Made by a program: the position numbers and the translations under genes
The notes under the pieces: model-generated
What the model was told of the DNA's origin: nothing
The model's input: the letters and a program-made list of their open reading frames with translations, nothing else
The model's database searches: none
Shown here: positions 35,933-45,405 of the stretch, in pieces
How the letters are laid out: every line of letters begins with the position of its first letter
Position numbering within the stretch: the stretch's first letter is position 1
Source: Marinobacter algicola DG893
GTDB taxonomy: Bacteria > Pseudomonadota > Gammaproteobacteria > Pseudomonadales > Oleiphilaceae
Assembly: GCF_000170835.1 (NCBI RefSeq)
Contig: NZ_ABCP01000002.1
Location: 326,636-390,635 of the forward strand
Reading direction: 5' to 3'
DNA: 64,000 nucleotides

Positions 35933-36718
35933 TCAGGCGAAGCGCACGGAAGCGCTGCCGATACCACCGATATCCACGCGCATGTAATCACCGGCCTTGA
36001 CCGGTTCCAGCGGCACCAGGGAGCCGGACAGGATGACCTCACCGGCTTTCAGGGTGATGCCAAACTCGCCCAGCGTGTTAGCCAGCCAGGTCACGCAGTT
36101 CACCGGGGAACCCAGGGCCGCAGCGCCGGCCCCGGCGCTCAGCACGCTGCCGTTCTTTTCCACCACCATGCCGCAGGTCACCAGGTCCACCTTGCGGGGA
36201 GAAACCGCCTGATCGCCCAACACAAACAGACCACAGGACGCGTTATCCGCCACGGTGTCCTGGATGGCGATCTTCCAGTCCTGGATGCGGGAATCGACAA
36301 TCTCGAAACAGGGCATCACACACTCTGTGGCTGCGAGTACGTCGGCATTGGTAATCCCGGGGCCGCTCAGGTCTTTCTTCAGGATGAAGGCAATTTCGCC
36401 CTCGGCGCGGGGTGCGATCAGCCGGTCGCTGATGGGCACGACTTCGCCACTGTTGAACACCATGTCGTCGGTCAGATAGCCGAAATCCGGCTGGTGAACA
36501 TTGAGCATGTTCTGAACCGCCTTGCTGGTCACGCCGATCTTCTTGCCGATAATCGAGGCGCCATCCGCCAGGCGGCGTTCAAGCATGCGCAGGGAAATGT
36601 GGTAGGCATCGTCAATGGTGATGTCTTCGCCACGGCCGGTCAGCGGTGCAACTGCTTCCCGGCTGAGCATGGCCTGGTAAAGCTCGTCACCCAGCGCCTG
36701 TATACGTGTCTGTTCCAT
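35933..36718 (-). CDS. xylJ: 2-hydroxypenta-2,4-dienoate hydratase
   Basis: 261 aa, 2-oxopent-4-enoate hydratase family. Adds water to 2-hydroxypentadienoate to give 4-hydroxy-2-oxovalerate. Conserved blocks: [43 protein letters not shown] (metal-binding Glu pair), [20 protein letters not shown] and [19 protein letters not shown]. The stop of xylF overlaps its start by one base. Confidence 0.94.
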   Translation of the reverse strand: MEQTRIQALGDELYQAMLSREAVAPLTGRGEDITIDDAYHISLRMLERRLADGASIIGKKIGVTSKAVQNMLNVHQPDFGYLTDDMVFNSGEVVPISDRLIAPRAEGEIAFILKKDLSGPGITNADVLAATECVMPCFEIVDSRIQDWKIAIQDTVADNASCGLFVLGDQAVSPRKVDLVTCGMVVEKNGSVLSAGAGAAALGSPVNCVTWLANTLGEFGITLKAGEVILSGSLVPLEPVKAGDYMRVDIGGIGSASVRFA

Positions 36719-37590
36719 TATTCTGCTCCTGAAGCCGCTTGATCGGCCTCGGTCAGAAAGTCGTTCACCAGCCGGGCAAACCGGCTGGCATGTTCAATCT
36801 GGGTCCAGTGGCCGCAACGGCCAAACACGTGAAGCTGGGCGCGGTCAATCAGTTCTGCCAGCCTGAGTGATGCCTTCAGGGGAATCACTTCATCTTCGCG
36901 GCCATGAAGAATCAGAGTCTCGTGGGGCAACGCACGAATGTCCTTCTCCTCGCTGGCCAGATTGTCGACCCAACGCTGACGCGGTGCCGGGAACATGGCG
37001 GCAAAGGATTCCTGGAAACCGGGGCGGATGCTGGCCTGATAGCGCATCTCCGCCAGTTCGTCGGTGAGCAGGCCTTTGTTAAAGGCAAACACATCCATCA
37101 GGCGGCGCATATTTTCGAGGGAAGGCTCGTAACCCCAGACTTCATCCAACCCTTCGGTGATGGGAAAACTAACACCTGCCGGACCCATCAGCACCAGACG
37201 ACGAATCCGCTCCGGGTGCTCAATAGCCAGGGCCAGGGCCAGGCCGCCGCCAAAGGAGTTACCCACCAGATCCACCTGTTGCAGATCCAATGCATCCATA
37301 ACGCCAATAGCATGAGCCACCCAGCGTTCCCGATTATAGGTGTTGTCTTCAGGGCGCTCGGTGTACCCGAAGCCGAGCATGTCCGGAGCCACCACACGGC
37401 GGTGCTTCGCCAGCTCCGGAATCACCAGGCGCCAGTTCGCCCAGGCGGTCACGCCGGGGCCGGAGCCGTGAATCATCATGACCGGAACATCACTGTTGCC
37501 ATTGGCGGCACCATGGTCATGCACGTTGGTGCGGTAGCCGGCAGCGGTTATCTCACGCCCGATTTCCGGGCTGTTTTCAGGTGCAGTCAT
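36718..37590 (-). CDS. xylF: 2-hydroxymuconic semialdehyde hydrolase
   Basis: 290 aa alpha/beta hydrolase. Hydrolyses ring-fission products, especially 2-hydroxy-6-oxohepta-2,4-dienoate from methylcatechols, to 2-hydroxypentadienoate and a small acid. Oxyanion region MIHGSGPGVTAWANWRLV, nucleophile Ser in VGNSFGGGLALAL, Asp in LHGREDEVIPL and His in GRCGHWTQIEHA complete the triad. 7 bp after xylG. Confidence 0.94.
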   Translation of the reverse strand: MTAPENSPEIGREITAAGYRTNVHDHGAANGNSDVPVMMIHGSGPGVTAWANWRLVIPELAKHRRVVAPDMLGFGYTERPEDNTYNRERWVAHAIGVMDALDLQQVDLVGNSFGGGLALALAIEHPERIRRLVLMGPAGVSFPITEGLDEVWGYEPSLENMRRLMDVFAFNKGLLTDELAEMRYQASIRPGFQESFAAMFPAPRQRWVDNLASEEKDIRALPHETLILHGREDEVIPLKASLRLAELIDRAQLHVFGRCGHWTQIEHASRFARLVNDFLTEADQAASGAE

Positions 37591-37597
37591 AATCGGC

Positions 37598-39058
37598 TCA
37601 CAGTTTCACGCAGATGTTTTTCATTTCGGTGTAGAACTCCAGGGAGTGCACACCGCCCTCACGGCCAATACCGGACTGCTTGCTGCCACCGAAGGGTGTG
37701 CGCAAATCTCGCAGGAACCAGCTGTTGACCCAGATAATGCCTGCCTCAACCTGGCCTGCGACTCGGTGAGCGCGGGTAATGTTCTCGCTCCAGATTGCTG
37801 ATGCCAGTCCGTAAGGAAGGCTGTTGGCCAGTTCGATAGCTTCCTCTTCGGTGTCGAACGGGCACAGGTGGACACAGGGGCCGAAGATTTCATCGGTAAT
37901 CACCGTCGAACTTTCCGGCAAACCGGTCCAGATGGTGGGCTGAACCCAGGCACCACCGACCAGCTCCTCCGGCATATCGGGAACGCCACCACCGGTCACT
38001 ACCATGGCACCGTCATCAACGGCTTTCTGGTAATAGGACAGAACCTTTTCCCGGTGTTTGAGGCTGACCAGTGGCCCCATATCCGCCTCGGCATCATCCG
38101 GCGGACCAATCTTCATGCCTTCTGCGGCTTCTTTCAGTCGGCCAACGAACTCGTCGAAGATGGAACGCTCGACGTAAACCCGCTCGGTGCCCAGGCAAAC
38201 CTGGCCACAGTTGGCGAAGGCTGAGCGCATGGTGCCCTCGATGGCCTTGTCCATATCGCAGTCGGCGAACACCAGGCCGGCGTTCTTGCCACCCAGCTCC
38301 AGGGAGATATCCCGGATGCCCTTGGCGGCAGCCTTCATGATGACTTCGCCGGTGCCGGTCTCGCCGGTAAAGGTGAAACCATCCACCAACGGATGCTCGG
38401 TGAGGAAAGCCCCGGCGGAATCCCCACCGAAGCCGTGAACCACGTTGAACACCCCGTCCGGTACGCCAGAGTCTTTCATCACTTCGCCCAGCAGGGCGGT
38501 GGTGGTGGGGGTTTCCTCGGAGGGCTTGACCACCACGGTGTTGCCACAGGCCAGAGCAGGCCCGACTTTCCAAGTCATCAGCAGCAATGGCAGGTTCCAG
38601 GGGCTGATCACGCCGATCACACCTTTGGGGCGACGAACGGCATAGTTAAGGGCTCCGGTGCCATCCGGTGTTGGCATCTCGAAGGATTCCGTGGGCACGT
38701 TCTTGACCATGTCAGCGAACACCTTGAAATTCGCAGCGCCCCGGGGAATGTCGATGTGGCTAGCCATCGACTTCGGCTTGCCGGTGTCGAGGCATTCTGC
38801 CTCGAGGAACTCGTCAAATCGCGCGTTGATGCCGTCGGCCACCTTGTGCAGGATGCCGCTCCGTTGCTCCAGCGTCATCTTGCCCCAAGGGCCATTCAAG
38901 GCCGCTTTCGCAGCCTTGACGGCGGCATCCACCTCCTCCCGGCCGGCTTCGTGAACCTTGCTGATCAACAGGCCGTTAGTCGGATTGATGTTGTCGAAGA
39001 GCTTGCCGCTGGCCGACCCAACGTACTGTCCGTTGATGTAGTGTTTTATGTCTTTCAT
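37598..39058 (-). CDS. xylG: 2-hydroxymuconic semialdehyde dehydrogenase
   Basis: 486 aa aldehyde dehydrogenase. Oxidises 2-hydroxymuconic semialdehyde (from unsubstituted catechol) to 2-hydroxymuconate, feeding XylH and XylI. Seen: ISPWNLPLLLMTWKVGPALA, TFTGETGTGEVIMKAAAK, the general-base Glu in SLELGGKNAGLVF, and the nucleophilic Cys in FANCGQVCLGTERVYVE. The C-terminus SGIGREGGVHSLEFYTEMKN is typical. It lies between xylE and xylF. Confidence 0.95.
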   Translation of the reverse strand: MKDIKHYINGQYVGSASGKLFDNINPTNGLLISKVHEAGREEVDAAVKAAKAALNGPWGKMTLEQRSGILHKVADGINARFDEFLEAECLDTGKPKSMASHIDIPRGAANFKVFADMVKNVPTESFEMPTPDGTGALNYAVRRPKGVIGVISPWNLPLLLMTWKVGPALACGNTVVVKPSEETPTTTALLGEVMKDSGVPDGVFNVVHGFGGDSAGAFLTEHPLVDGFTFTGETGTGEVIMKAAAKGIRDISLELGGKNAGLVFADCDMDKAIEGTMRSAFANCGQVCLGTERVYVERSIFDEFVGRLKEAAEGMKIGPPDDAEADMGPLVSLKHREKVLSYYQKAVDDGAMVVTGGGVPDMPEELVGGAWVQPTIWTGLPESSTVITDEIFGPCVHLCPFDTEEEAIELANSLPYGLASAIWSENITRAHRVAGQVEAGIIWVNSWFLRDLRTPFGGSKQSGIGREGGVHSLEFYTEMKNICVKL

Positions 39059-39089
39059 TGCTGCTCATTCCCGTGAAGCCAGTATTGGG

Positions 39090-40013
39090 TTAGGTCAGCA
39101 CCGTCATGAACCGTTCGTTCAGTGCCCGGTCGTGGTAGAAAATCGCTTTGCCAAGCTCTTCCGTCTTCCAGGTGACCGGCTTGTGATCCGGGTAGAAGTA
39201 ATCACCGCCACAGAACACTTCGTTGCGGTTGCCGGACGGGTCGAAGAAATAGATGGTCTTGCCGTGGGTCAGACCGTGACGGGTCGGACCGATATCGATG
39301 GACGTATCGGTCATGGTGATCAGGTCCGCCGCCCTCAGGACGTCTTCCCAGGTTTCCAGGTGGAAAGAGACGTGGTGGAACTTGCCCTTCTCCTCGTGAT
39401 GGATAAACGCCACGTCGTGCTCTTTCATGGAGACGGTCAGGAACTGCGCCACCCGTGTGCCTTCCGGATCCAATACTTGCTCGACCAGATCGAAGCCCAG
39501 GACATTGACAAAAACATCGTAAGTCGCCGCCAGCTCAGGACCGTAAAACAGACAGTGGTCAAAGCGCACGGCTTTCATGCCCCTCAGACCACGCGGCCAG
39601 GCCTCCGGATTAACACTGGAAAGACCCCATTTACCCGTATAGAGCTTATCGGCATACAGCTCGAAGGCGTGGCCGGAAGGCACCGTGAAGCGAACACGAC
39701 GACCGCAATCCTTCAACTCCTCTGCCGGTACCTGCTCAACGTCAACGCCGTAATCCACCAGGTCTTTTTCCAGCTGGACCAGGACCTCTTCGTCAACCAC
39801 CTTGAAGCCCATGAAGTCGCAGCCAGGCTCGTCCGCTTCGCGCAGGACCACGGAGAACTTGTCCACTTCAGACCAGGCCTTCAGATACACCCGCCCCTGG
39901 TCGTCGCGATCGGTTTGAATCAGACCCATCAAGCCCGTATAATGCTCAATGGCTTCGCCCATATCGAGAACGCGGATCTGGACGTGGCCGGGACGCATGA
40001 CACCCTTTTTCAT
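39090..40013 (-). CDS. xylE: Catechol 2,3-dioxygenase
   Basis: 307 aa extradiol dioxygenase of the XylE type, an Fe(II) enzyme that cleaves catechol and methylcatechols next to the hydroxyls. The start [18 protein letters not shown] is the family start. The three iron ligands are visible: His in [10 protein letters not shown], His in [14 protein letters not shown], and Glu in [17 protein letters not shown]. Much of the second half, such as [19 protein letters not shown], is nearly identical to the TOL XylE as I remember it. Key enzyme that commits substrates to meta cleavage; it follows xylT by 5 bp. Confidence 0.97.
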   Translation of the reverse strand: MKKGVMRPGHVQIRVLDMGEAIEHYTGLMGLIQTDRDDQGRVYLKAWSEVDKFSVVLREADEPGCDFMGFKVVDEEVLVQLEKDLVDYGVDVEQVPAEELKDCGRRVRFTVPSGHAFELYADKLYTGKWGLSSVNPEAWPRGLRGMKAVRFDHCLFYGPELAATYDVFVNVLGFDLVEQVLDPEGTRVAQFLTVSMKEHDVAFIHHEEKGKFHHVSFHLETWEDVLRAADLITMTDTSIDIGPTRHGLTHGKTIYFFDPSGNRNEVFCGGDYFYPDHKPVTWKTEELGKAIFYHDRALNERFMTVLT

Positions 40014-40018
40014 GGCAA

Positions 40019-40345
40019 TCACCTCAACAGTTTTGTTGTTTGCTTCGCAAGTGTCCTCTCAGGAAGAGGCATACACTCAATGATTAGATCCGTCAGAGGA
40101 TAGATCCGGCAGGCTAGAACTTCGCCTTTTTCAACGGCTTCGGGCGGGGCATGCCGCCTGCTCATCTTGCCGCACTCGAAGTGCCCTTCCAGAACTTGGA
40201 TCTTACAAAATCCGCAACCACCACCCCGACAGCCCACAGGAACACACTTCAGACCCCTCTGCTCCATAGCCTTGAGCACACTCTGGCCCTCCTGGCAGGT
40301 AAAGCGGTCTCCCGTTGTGCGATTAGACACCTGAAATCCGGCCAT
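40019..40345 (-). CDS. xylT: XylT-type chloroplast-like [2Fe-2S] ferredoxin
   Basis: 108 aa. The cluster ligands are in [18 protein letters not shown] with a fourth Cys in [11 protein letters not shown]. XylT re-reduces the XylE iron after oxidative inactivation by 4-substituted catechols. It directly precedes xylE as in TOL plasmids. A 182-bp non-coding gap separates it from xylL upstream; nothing was recognised in that gap, and it coincides with a step in base composition. Confidence 0.94.
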   Translation of the reverse strand: MAGFQVSNRTTGDRFTCQEGQSVLKAMEQRGLKCVPVGCRGGGCGFCKIQVLEGHFECGKMSRRHAPPEAVEKGEVLACRIYPLTDLIIECMPLPERTLAKQTTKLLR

Positions 40346-40527
40346 GGCTCACCCTCAAATCAGATCTCCTTGAGGAGCCCAACGTTACATTTCAAACGTG
40401 CCGTCAGCCGCTCCCAAGCATTTCTCCATAGTTAGTTCGAAACTATCTTCCTAACTTGAGGCAAAGGCGCACTACTCAACCACCGGCGTAATCAGTGCGA
40501 ACTTCTTAATTGGAGCAAAGGGTTAGG

Positions 40528-41313
40528 TTACCCCTGATACCCGCCACCCACCGGCAGCACCGTACCTGTGATATAGGAAGCCTCGTCAGACGCCAGGAAA
40601 AGTATGGCATTGGCCTGCTCTTCCGGTACGCTGTAGCGCTTCATGAAGCTCGTTTCGGTAGCCTCATCAACGATAGCCTGATACCACCCCTTCTCCAATT
40701 GGCTCATGGCTTCACTATTACGAGGAATCCGCCGCGGGCCAACATCAGTACCACCGGGTGCTACTGCATTGACACGGATTCCATATTTGGCATTTTCAAA
40801 CGCCATACACACGGTCAAAGCGTTTACGCCACCCTTGGCCGCCGCATAGGGCACACGGTTAGTACTTCGGGTTGCAAGGGATGACACGTTCACGATCACT
40901 CCACTTTGCTGCTTTTGCATCTGTGCCAAAACTGCATGGGAACACCAAAGGGTCGGAAACAAGGAGCGACGAATCTCGGCTTCGATCTGCACTTCCTCGT
41001 AGACTTCATAGGGCTGGACCCAGATCGTACCGCCAACGTTATTGATCAATATGTCGATGCGGCCAAAATGACTTACCGCCAAATCGACTGCCTTGCAGGC
41101 ATCCGCGTACCGTTCCAGATCAACGACGCTTATCTGGACGCTTGCCGCGCCAGCGTCCAGGGCCTCCTCGGCCACCTCTTTGACGAACTCGGAGCGATCC
41201 ACCAGCAGCAGGCTAGCTTTTTCGGCAGCCATCTGAAGGGCAACAGCACGACCAATACCTTGGGCAGCACCGGTCACCACAACGACGCGGTTTTCAAAAC
41301 GTTCAACTCTCAT
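40528..41313 (-). CDS. xylL: cis-diol (1,6-dihydroxycyclohexadiene-carboxylate) dehydrogenase
   Basis: 261 aa short-chain dehydrogenase of the BenD/XylL type. It oxidises and decarboxylates the benzoate or toluate cis-diol to catechol or methylcatechol. NAD-binding TGAAQGIGRAVALQM at the N-terminus, catalytic SSLATRSTNRVPYAAAKGGVN with Tyr and Lys (YxxxK), and ETSFMKRYSVPEEQANAILFLASDEASYITG at the end. It follows xylZ by 10 bp. Confidence 0.93.
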   Translation of the reverse strand: MRVERFENRVVVVTGAAQGIGRAVALQMAAEKASLLLVDRSEFVKEVAEEALDAGAASVQISVVDLERYADACKAVDLAVSHFGRIDILINNVGGTIWVQPYEVYEEVQIEAEIRRSLFPTLWCSHAVLAQMQKQQSGVIVNVSSLATRSTNRVPYAAAKGGVNALTVCMAFENAKYGIRVNAVAPGGTDVGPRRIPRNSEAMSQLEKGWYQAIVDEATETSFMKRYSVPEEQANAILFLASDEASYITGTVLPVGGGYQG

Positions 41314-41323
41314 TTAGCTATCC

Positions 41324-42337
41324 TCATTTACTTGCCGCAAATTTTTCATAGTGGAAGCTGGCTGGCTGAATACCTTTTTCCTGCATATAGCAGTCCACCG
41401 CTTCTACCATCGGCGGCGGGCCACAGAGGTAGATGTCCACATCGCCATCATGCAGGTGTCCGGGTTCTATATAGTCGGTGACATAGCCCTTCTGTGGCCA
41501 GCTGCTATTTTTAGAGGCAACGCAGGAACTGAATGTGAAGTTATCGATGGCGTTTGCGAAGGATTCCAGCTTATCCATGTCAACCAAGTCAGCATCGTGA
41601 GTGACGCCGTAAATCAGATGGATCGGGTGTGCACAGCCATCCCGCTGGATCTTTTCCAGCATCGCCAGGAAGGGTGCGAGGCCGGTGCCACCAGCCAGCA
41701 TCAGTACGGTGCGCTGGATGTCACGCAGGTAGAAGCTGCCGAACGGACCGCACAGCGTGATGTTGTCACCTACCCTGGCCTTTTCTGTCATATAGGTACT
41801 CATCAGACCTTCGGGTACTACACGGATGAGAAAGGACACCGACCCATCAGCTTGGTTGATTAAGGAACTGAAGGAGTAGGCACGCCACTGATCAGTTCCC
41901 GGCACCAGCACTTTGACATACTGTCCCGGCAAAAAGTGCATGGCACGCAGCTCATCACTGGCAACGGTGAATGACAAAGTTGATTCTGACAAGCGATTGA
42001 TGTCAAAAAGCTTGGCGCGTAAATCGGCCTGCTGACTCCTTATACAAACCTCAGAGGAAGCCGGTACTGTGACGACGCAATCCGACTCCGGAATCATCTG
42101 GCAGGTCAAAACATATCCGCGCCTAGCCTCCTGATCAGAGAGCGCATCCTCGATATACCCACCCATCTCGTAGCTGCCGGACTCACAGTGGCATTTACAG
42201 GTGCCACATGCCCCGTCACGGCAATCGAGCGGAATATTGATTCCGGATCGGTACGCCGCGTCCGCCACTGCTTCCATTGGTAAGGTTGTAATAAATCGAG
42301 TGAAGCCGTCCTCAAAATTGAGCGCTACCTTATACAT
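41324..42337 (-). CDS. xylZ: Benzoate/toluate 1,2-dioxygenase electron-transfer component
   Basis: 337 aa fusion of a plant-type [2Fe-2S] domain (residues 1-95; ligands in CRDGACGTCKCHC and LTCQM) with a ferredoxin reductase module: FAD-binding WRAYSFSS, NAD-binding MLAGGTGLAPFLAML, and IYLCGPPPMVEAV. It passes electrons from NADH to the XylXY oxygenase (BenC/XylZ family). A 77-bp gap lies between it and xylY. Base composition is intermediate between the AT-rich xylXY and the GC-rich genes downstream. Confidence 0.95.
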   Translation of the reverse strand: MYKVALNFEDGFTRFITTLPMEAVADAAYRSGINIPLDCRDGACGTCKCHCESGSYEMGGYIEDALSDQEARRGYVLTCQMIPESDCVVTVPASSEVCIRSQQADLRAKLFDINRLSESTLSFTVASDELRAMHFLPGQYVKVLVPGTDQWRAYSFSSLINQADGSVSFLIRVVPEGLMSTYMTEKARVGDNITLCGPFGSFYLRDIQRTVLMLAGGTGLAPFLAMLEKIQRDGCAHPIHLIYGVTHDADLVDMDKLESFANAIDNFTFSSCVASKNSSWPQKGYVTDYIEPGHLHDGDVDIYLCGPPPMVEAVDCYMQEKGIQPASFHYEKFAASK

Positions 42338-42414
42338 TCTTTACTACCTTTTCATCAAACGGTTAACCAGGAAGGACGACCGTGAGAAGTTCAGACCATA
42401 AATTTGTAGACAAC

Positions 42415-42909
42415 TCACACATGGTAGATGTCCAGCACATGATCTATATAGTCATTTTTCAATATTACTTTCTTTCTTGAGATTGCATAATTCTCGTCAC
42501 TATTAACAATCAACTCAACGAACGTGACACCGAAATATGTATCTACTTTATTATATCTAAAACTTTTTGTAACCCAGTTATACCGAACACTACATGATTC
42601 TTTACTAGCATCAGTTATCTCTATATTGCTTATCGAATGAAGCGTCCTGGGATCGGGCTCACTGCTTGCTCCCGACCGATCGGTCTGGATACGAAATACT
42701 CGATCCTCGAGGCCGTCACGGCTATCATAGTACATCAGTGAAATTTCGGTTCTTGGGTTACTTGTAAGATTACCATCATCATCCCAAGAGGGCATCCAAA
42801 ACTCGACACTCTTATCATAATGCCGAATCCAGAATTCAAAATCTTTATCATCCAAACAGCGGGCTTCGGAATATAAAAATCCACAAACTTTTTCGTAATA
42901 AAAAGTCAT
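42415..42909 (-). CDS. xylY: Benzoate/toluate 1,2-dioxygenase small (beta) subunit
   Basis: 164 aa, ring-hydroxylating dioxygenase beta family (BenB/XylY). The start at 42909 (MTFYYEKVCGFLYSEARCLDD) follows a GGAGAGA site; the 17-codon-longer reading overlaps xylX and is rejected. SVEFWMPSWDDDGNL, RTEISLMYYDSRDGLEDRVFRI and the C-terminus VILKNDYIDHVLDIYHV match the family closely. Strongly AT-rich. Confidence 0.95.
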   Translation of the reverse strand: MTFYYEKVCGFLYSEARCLDDKDFEFWIRHYDKSVEFWMPSWDDDGNLTSNPRTEISLMYYDSRDGLEDRVFRIQTDRSGASSEPDPRTLHSISNIEITDASKESCSVRYNWVTKSFRYNKVDTYFGVTFVELIVNSDENYAISRKKVILKNDYIDHVLDIYHV

Positions 42910-42928
42910 AACATCTCTCCAGATAATT

Positions 42929-44284
42929 TCATCTTTTATAAATAATTCGCCCTTCCTCATCAGGTATGTTTTTTAACGTATTAGCCCAATGTTCATGCTG
43001 AACTACAAACAGCCCCTCATCCTCGCTTTTAGCACCACTTAGCAGCGGAAATAGATCAATATCTTTCGCCGCTTCATCTTGCCCATCAATCCAATGCTTA
43101 GCCCCTCGACTAAGATCATTCCAAGGCACCTCGGAAGCTTGAAAACCGTTCTGACAGGAACGAAACTGCTCTAGATCATCCGGTGTTGCCATACCAGTAG
43201 CATTAAAGAAATCTTCGTATTGCCGAATACGTAGAGTACGCGCACCTTCACTTTCGTTCTTAGGCGCAAAGCAATATATCGTCACTTCAGTTTTAGTCGG
43301 TGAGATTGGGCGAAAGTGACGAATTTGAGTACTCGTTTGATCCATTAAGAAAACATTTGGATAAATTCCTAAGTTCCTCATATTGGAAATCATCCAATCC
43401 GCCTTATTCTCACCATACTTTCTGGAGAGCTCTTGTCTTTTTTCAGCCAATGGTCTATCTTCTGGATTCGGCACTTGCATCCATAATAATATGTGCCCAT
43501 TCTCGAAGGCGTAAAATCCTCCTTTTTGCTTATTCCAAGTACTAAGATCCAAAGTCTTTGCATTAGTTTTAGATAGACCCTGTTTTCTTCTTGCAACTGC
43601 AGCAACGTAGTTCCAGTGGACAGCCGAAACATGATATCCATCTGCACCATTTTCTGCCTGCATCTTCCAGTTACCATCGAACGTATAAGTGGAAGCACCT
43701 CGTAGAACTTCAATACCATCTTCCGATTGGTTGATGATCATATCGATTATTTTTGTAGATTCACCCAGATAATCTTTCAACTCTTGCACATCAGGATTCA
43801 GACTTCCAAAAAGGAATCCACGGTAAGACTCGAACTTCGCAACCTTTTTGAGGTTCAGTTCGCCTTCACAGTTGAATGAATCAGGATATCCCGAATCTTT
43901 TTCGTCCTTCACTTTGAGCAATTTCCCCGAATTATTAAAACTCCAGCCATGAAAGGGGCATGTCATAACGGATTTGTTACCTTTCTTCGTCCGACAGAGC
44001 ATCGCTCCTCTGTGAGTACAAACATTGAGGAAGGCATCAAGATTGCCGGCTTTGTCTCGCGTTATAATCACCGGCTGTCGACCAATGTAGGTCGTAAAGA
44101 AATCGTTATTTTTTGGAATTTGGCTTTCGTGGGCAAGATATACCCAGTTACCTTCAAAAATATACTTCATTTCTAGCTCAAAAATTTCCTCATCAGTGAA
44201 GGCATCCCTCCGTAGCTTATAAATTCCTTTCTCCGAATCCGTGACAAGCATTGACTCGATTTTCTCTTTTATGCGGTCTGACAT
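42929..44284 (-). CDS. xylX: Benzoate/toluate 1,2-dioxygenase large (alpha) subunit
   Basis: 451 aa. It adds both oxygen atoms to benzoate or toluates, forming the 1,2-cis-diol. The Rieske centre is in [19 protein letters not shown] and CPFHGW, and the mononuclear-iron histidines in [14 protein letters not shown]. The start [13 protein letters not shown] has GTGAGG upstream. About 40% GC, unlike the xylE-xylH half of the operon. Whether the protein prefers benzoate (BenA) or methylbenzoates (XylX) cannot be told by eye; the xyl name follows the TOL gene order. Confidence 0.95.
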   Translation of the reverse strand: MSDRIKEKIESMLVTDSEKGIYKLRRDAFTDEEIFELEMKYIFEGNWVYLAHESQIPKNNDFFTTYIGRQPVIITRDKAGNLDAFLNVCTHRGAMLCRTKKGNKSVMTCPFHGWSFNNSGKLLKVKDEKDSGYPDSFNCEGELNLKKVAKFESYRGFLFGSLNPDVQELKDYLGESTKIIDMIINQSEDGIEVLRGASTYTFDGNWKMQAENGADGYHVSAVHWNYVAAVARRKQGLSKTNAKTLDLSTWNKQKGGFYAFENGHILLWMQVPNPEDRPLAEKRQELSRKYGENKADWMISNMRNLGIYPNVFLMDQTSTQIRHFRPISPTKTEVTIYCFAPKNESEGARTLRIRQYEDFFNATGMATPDDLEQFRSCQNGFQASEVPWNDLSRGAKHWIDGQDEAAKDIDLFPLLSGAKSEDEGLFVVQHEHWANTLKNIPDEEGRIIYKR

Positions 44285-44367
44285 ATATACCTCACGACTT
44301 CTCAATTAATAGAGAATGAACCAAACTTGTAGTTATCAACGTATAAGACTACCGAGTCGAGACGCTT

Positions 44368-44395
44368 AAAAAGGTCCCTCACCAAGGCAAGGGAC
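44368..44395 (-). terminator. Terminator-like hairpin in the xylX leader
   Basis: On the transcribed strand GTCCCT and AGGGAC form a 6-bp stem followed by CTTTTT, between the XylS operator and the xylX start. It could be an attenuator or just a remnant of the sequence that was joined upstream. Confidence 0.45.
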
Positions 44396-44462
44396 AAAGA
44401 CCCAACATGGAGATAAACAACGATGGTTCGCGTTAATATTCTCTAAATTAGTCAGAGATCGA

Positions 44463-44497
44463 AATCCCATTACTGCATTCATTGTCCGGCTTCTGCA
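44463..44497 (-). promoter_or_regulatory. XylS double operator (Pm-like promoter)
   Basis: Two direct half-sites fit the XylS consensus TGCA-N6-GGNTA with one mismatch each: TGCAGAAGCCGGACA and TGCAGTAATGGGATT, starting 20 bases apart (21 in the TOL Pm promoter as recalled). The proximal site would overlap a weak -35, with AGAATATTAA about 20 bases downstream as a possible -10. It lies 179 bp upstream of the xylX ATG, in line with XylS control. Confidence 0.72.
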
Positions 44498-44516
44498 ATC
44501 ACAACCATCTCCGCAG

Positions 44517-45405
44517 TTGCCACAGCGACTTGATGAGGATGCACAGGCGTTGACGCCCGTATTGGTTGAGGCCATCGTTGAGTTTATTCAGTCCGTCGAA
44601 GCCCCGATATCGCCCTTGAGGCTGGGCCATGTCGCGCTGAATGTGGATGCCTTTCCCAAGGACAACAGGCAGTCCCATAAGGAAGGCGTCAACAAGGGGT
44701 ATGACGGCCATCTCCCGATAGCCGCTTCCCAGGGGCGGGGGGCTGGTGCCAGGGTTGCGAGCTGCGCCCTGGCAGCCAGCATGCCAACAACGGTTTCCTA
44801 GACACGCTCCGGCGAATTCTGCCTCAGGCCCGGGCACTCACGGACAAGCCCATTCTGTTGCGCCTGGAACCTAGACCGTGACGACAAGATGGAAGCGGTA
44901 CTGTCAGAAGAAGTTTCGGACGAGCTCGGGTTCCGCCGAATCCTCAAGGAGACCGTGCACATCAGCGACGCCAGTGGACAGCTGTATCTGGAACCGGACG
45001 TTAGCCTCGAAGGCTGGATCGCGTCCTTACCAGCCGACATCGCCAACGAGCAGCAAGTCATGGCACTGTGTAGCTACCACGCCATCAGTGAACAGTTCTA
45101 CAGTGAATTCAAGACCGACCTGGACCTGGAGTGTCTACCTTCGGGCAAGCTCCACACCAACAACCTGGCAATAGCTTTCGCCACAATGGTATACAACCTG
45201 CTGCGCTGGATGGGCCAGAGACTCACCGGCCCGAATGCGCCACCCAGCCGAACGCCGTCGCCTAAAGATGATGATGCAAGAACTCATTTACATGGCGCGC
45301 CGACTAATTCACAGCGGCCGACAATGGCTGCTGCGATTTGGCCGACACTTTCCGGGTTTTGTCATTTATCGGGACCTCTATCGAGGTCTTGCCTCTTCCG
45401 GATAA
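44517..45405 (+). pseudogene. IS1380-family transposase remnant
   Basis: Broken over at least three frames. PQRLDEDAQALT is followed, after loss of most of the N-terminal half, by GHVALNVDAFPKDNRQSHKEGV and YDGHLPIAA. After a shift comes GCELRPGSQHANNGFLDTLRRILPQAR, then from 44889 the C-terminal SEQFYSEFKTDLDLECLPSGKLHTNNLA and LLRWMGQRL, and finally another shift to QELIYMARRLIHSGRQWLLRFG. These blocks are the familiar IS1380 order. It starts within 20 bp of the XylS operator, so an IS insertion probably defined the upstream edge of the xyl operon. The element cannot transpose. Confidence 0.8.

Noticed and set aside
34941..35987. 348-codon plus-strand frame opposite xylQ
   Set aside because: Shadow of the acetaldehyde dehydrogenase gene; rich in His and Gly with no domain.
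39048..40103. 351-codon plus-strand frame opposite xylE
   Set aside because: Antisense to an unmistakable catechol 2,3-dioxygenase with all iron ligands.
44499..44837. 112-codon minus-strand frame upstream of xylX
   Set aside because: Antisense to the IS1380 transposase remnant, whose conserved blocks read on the plus strand.
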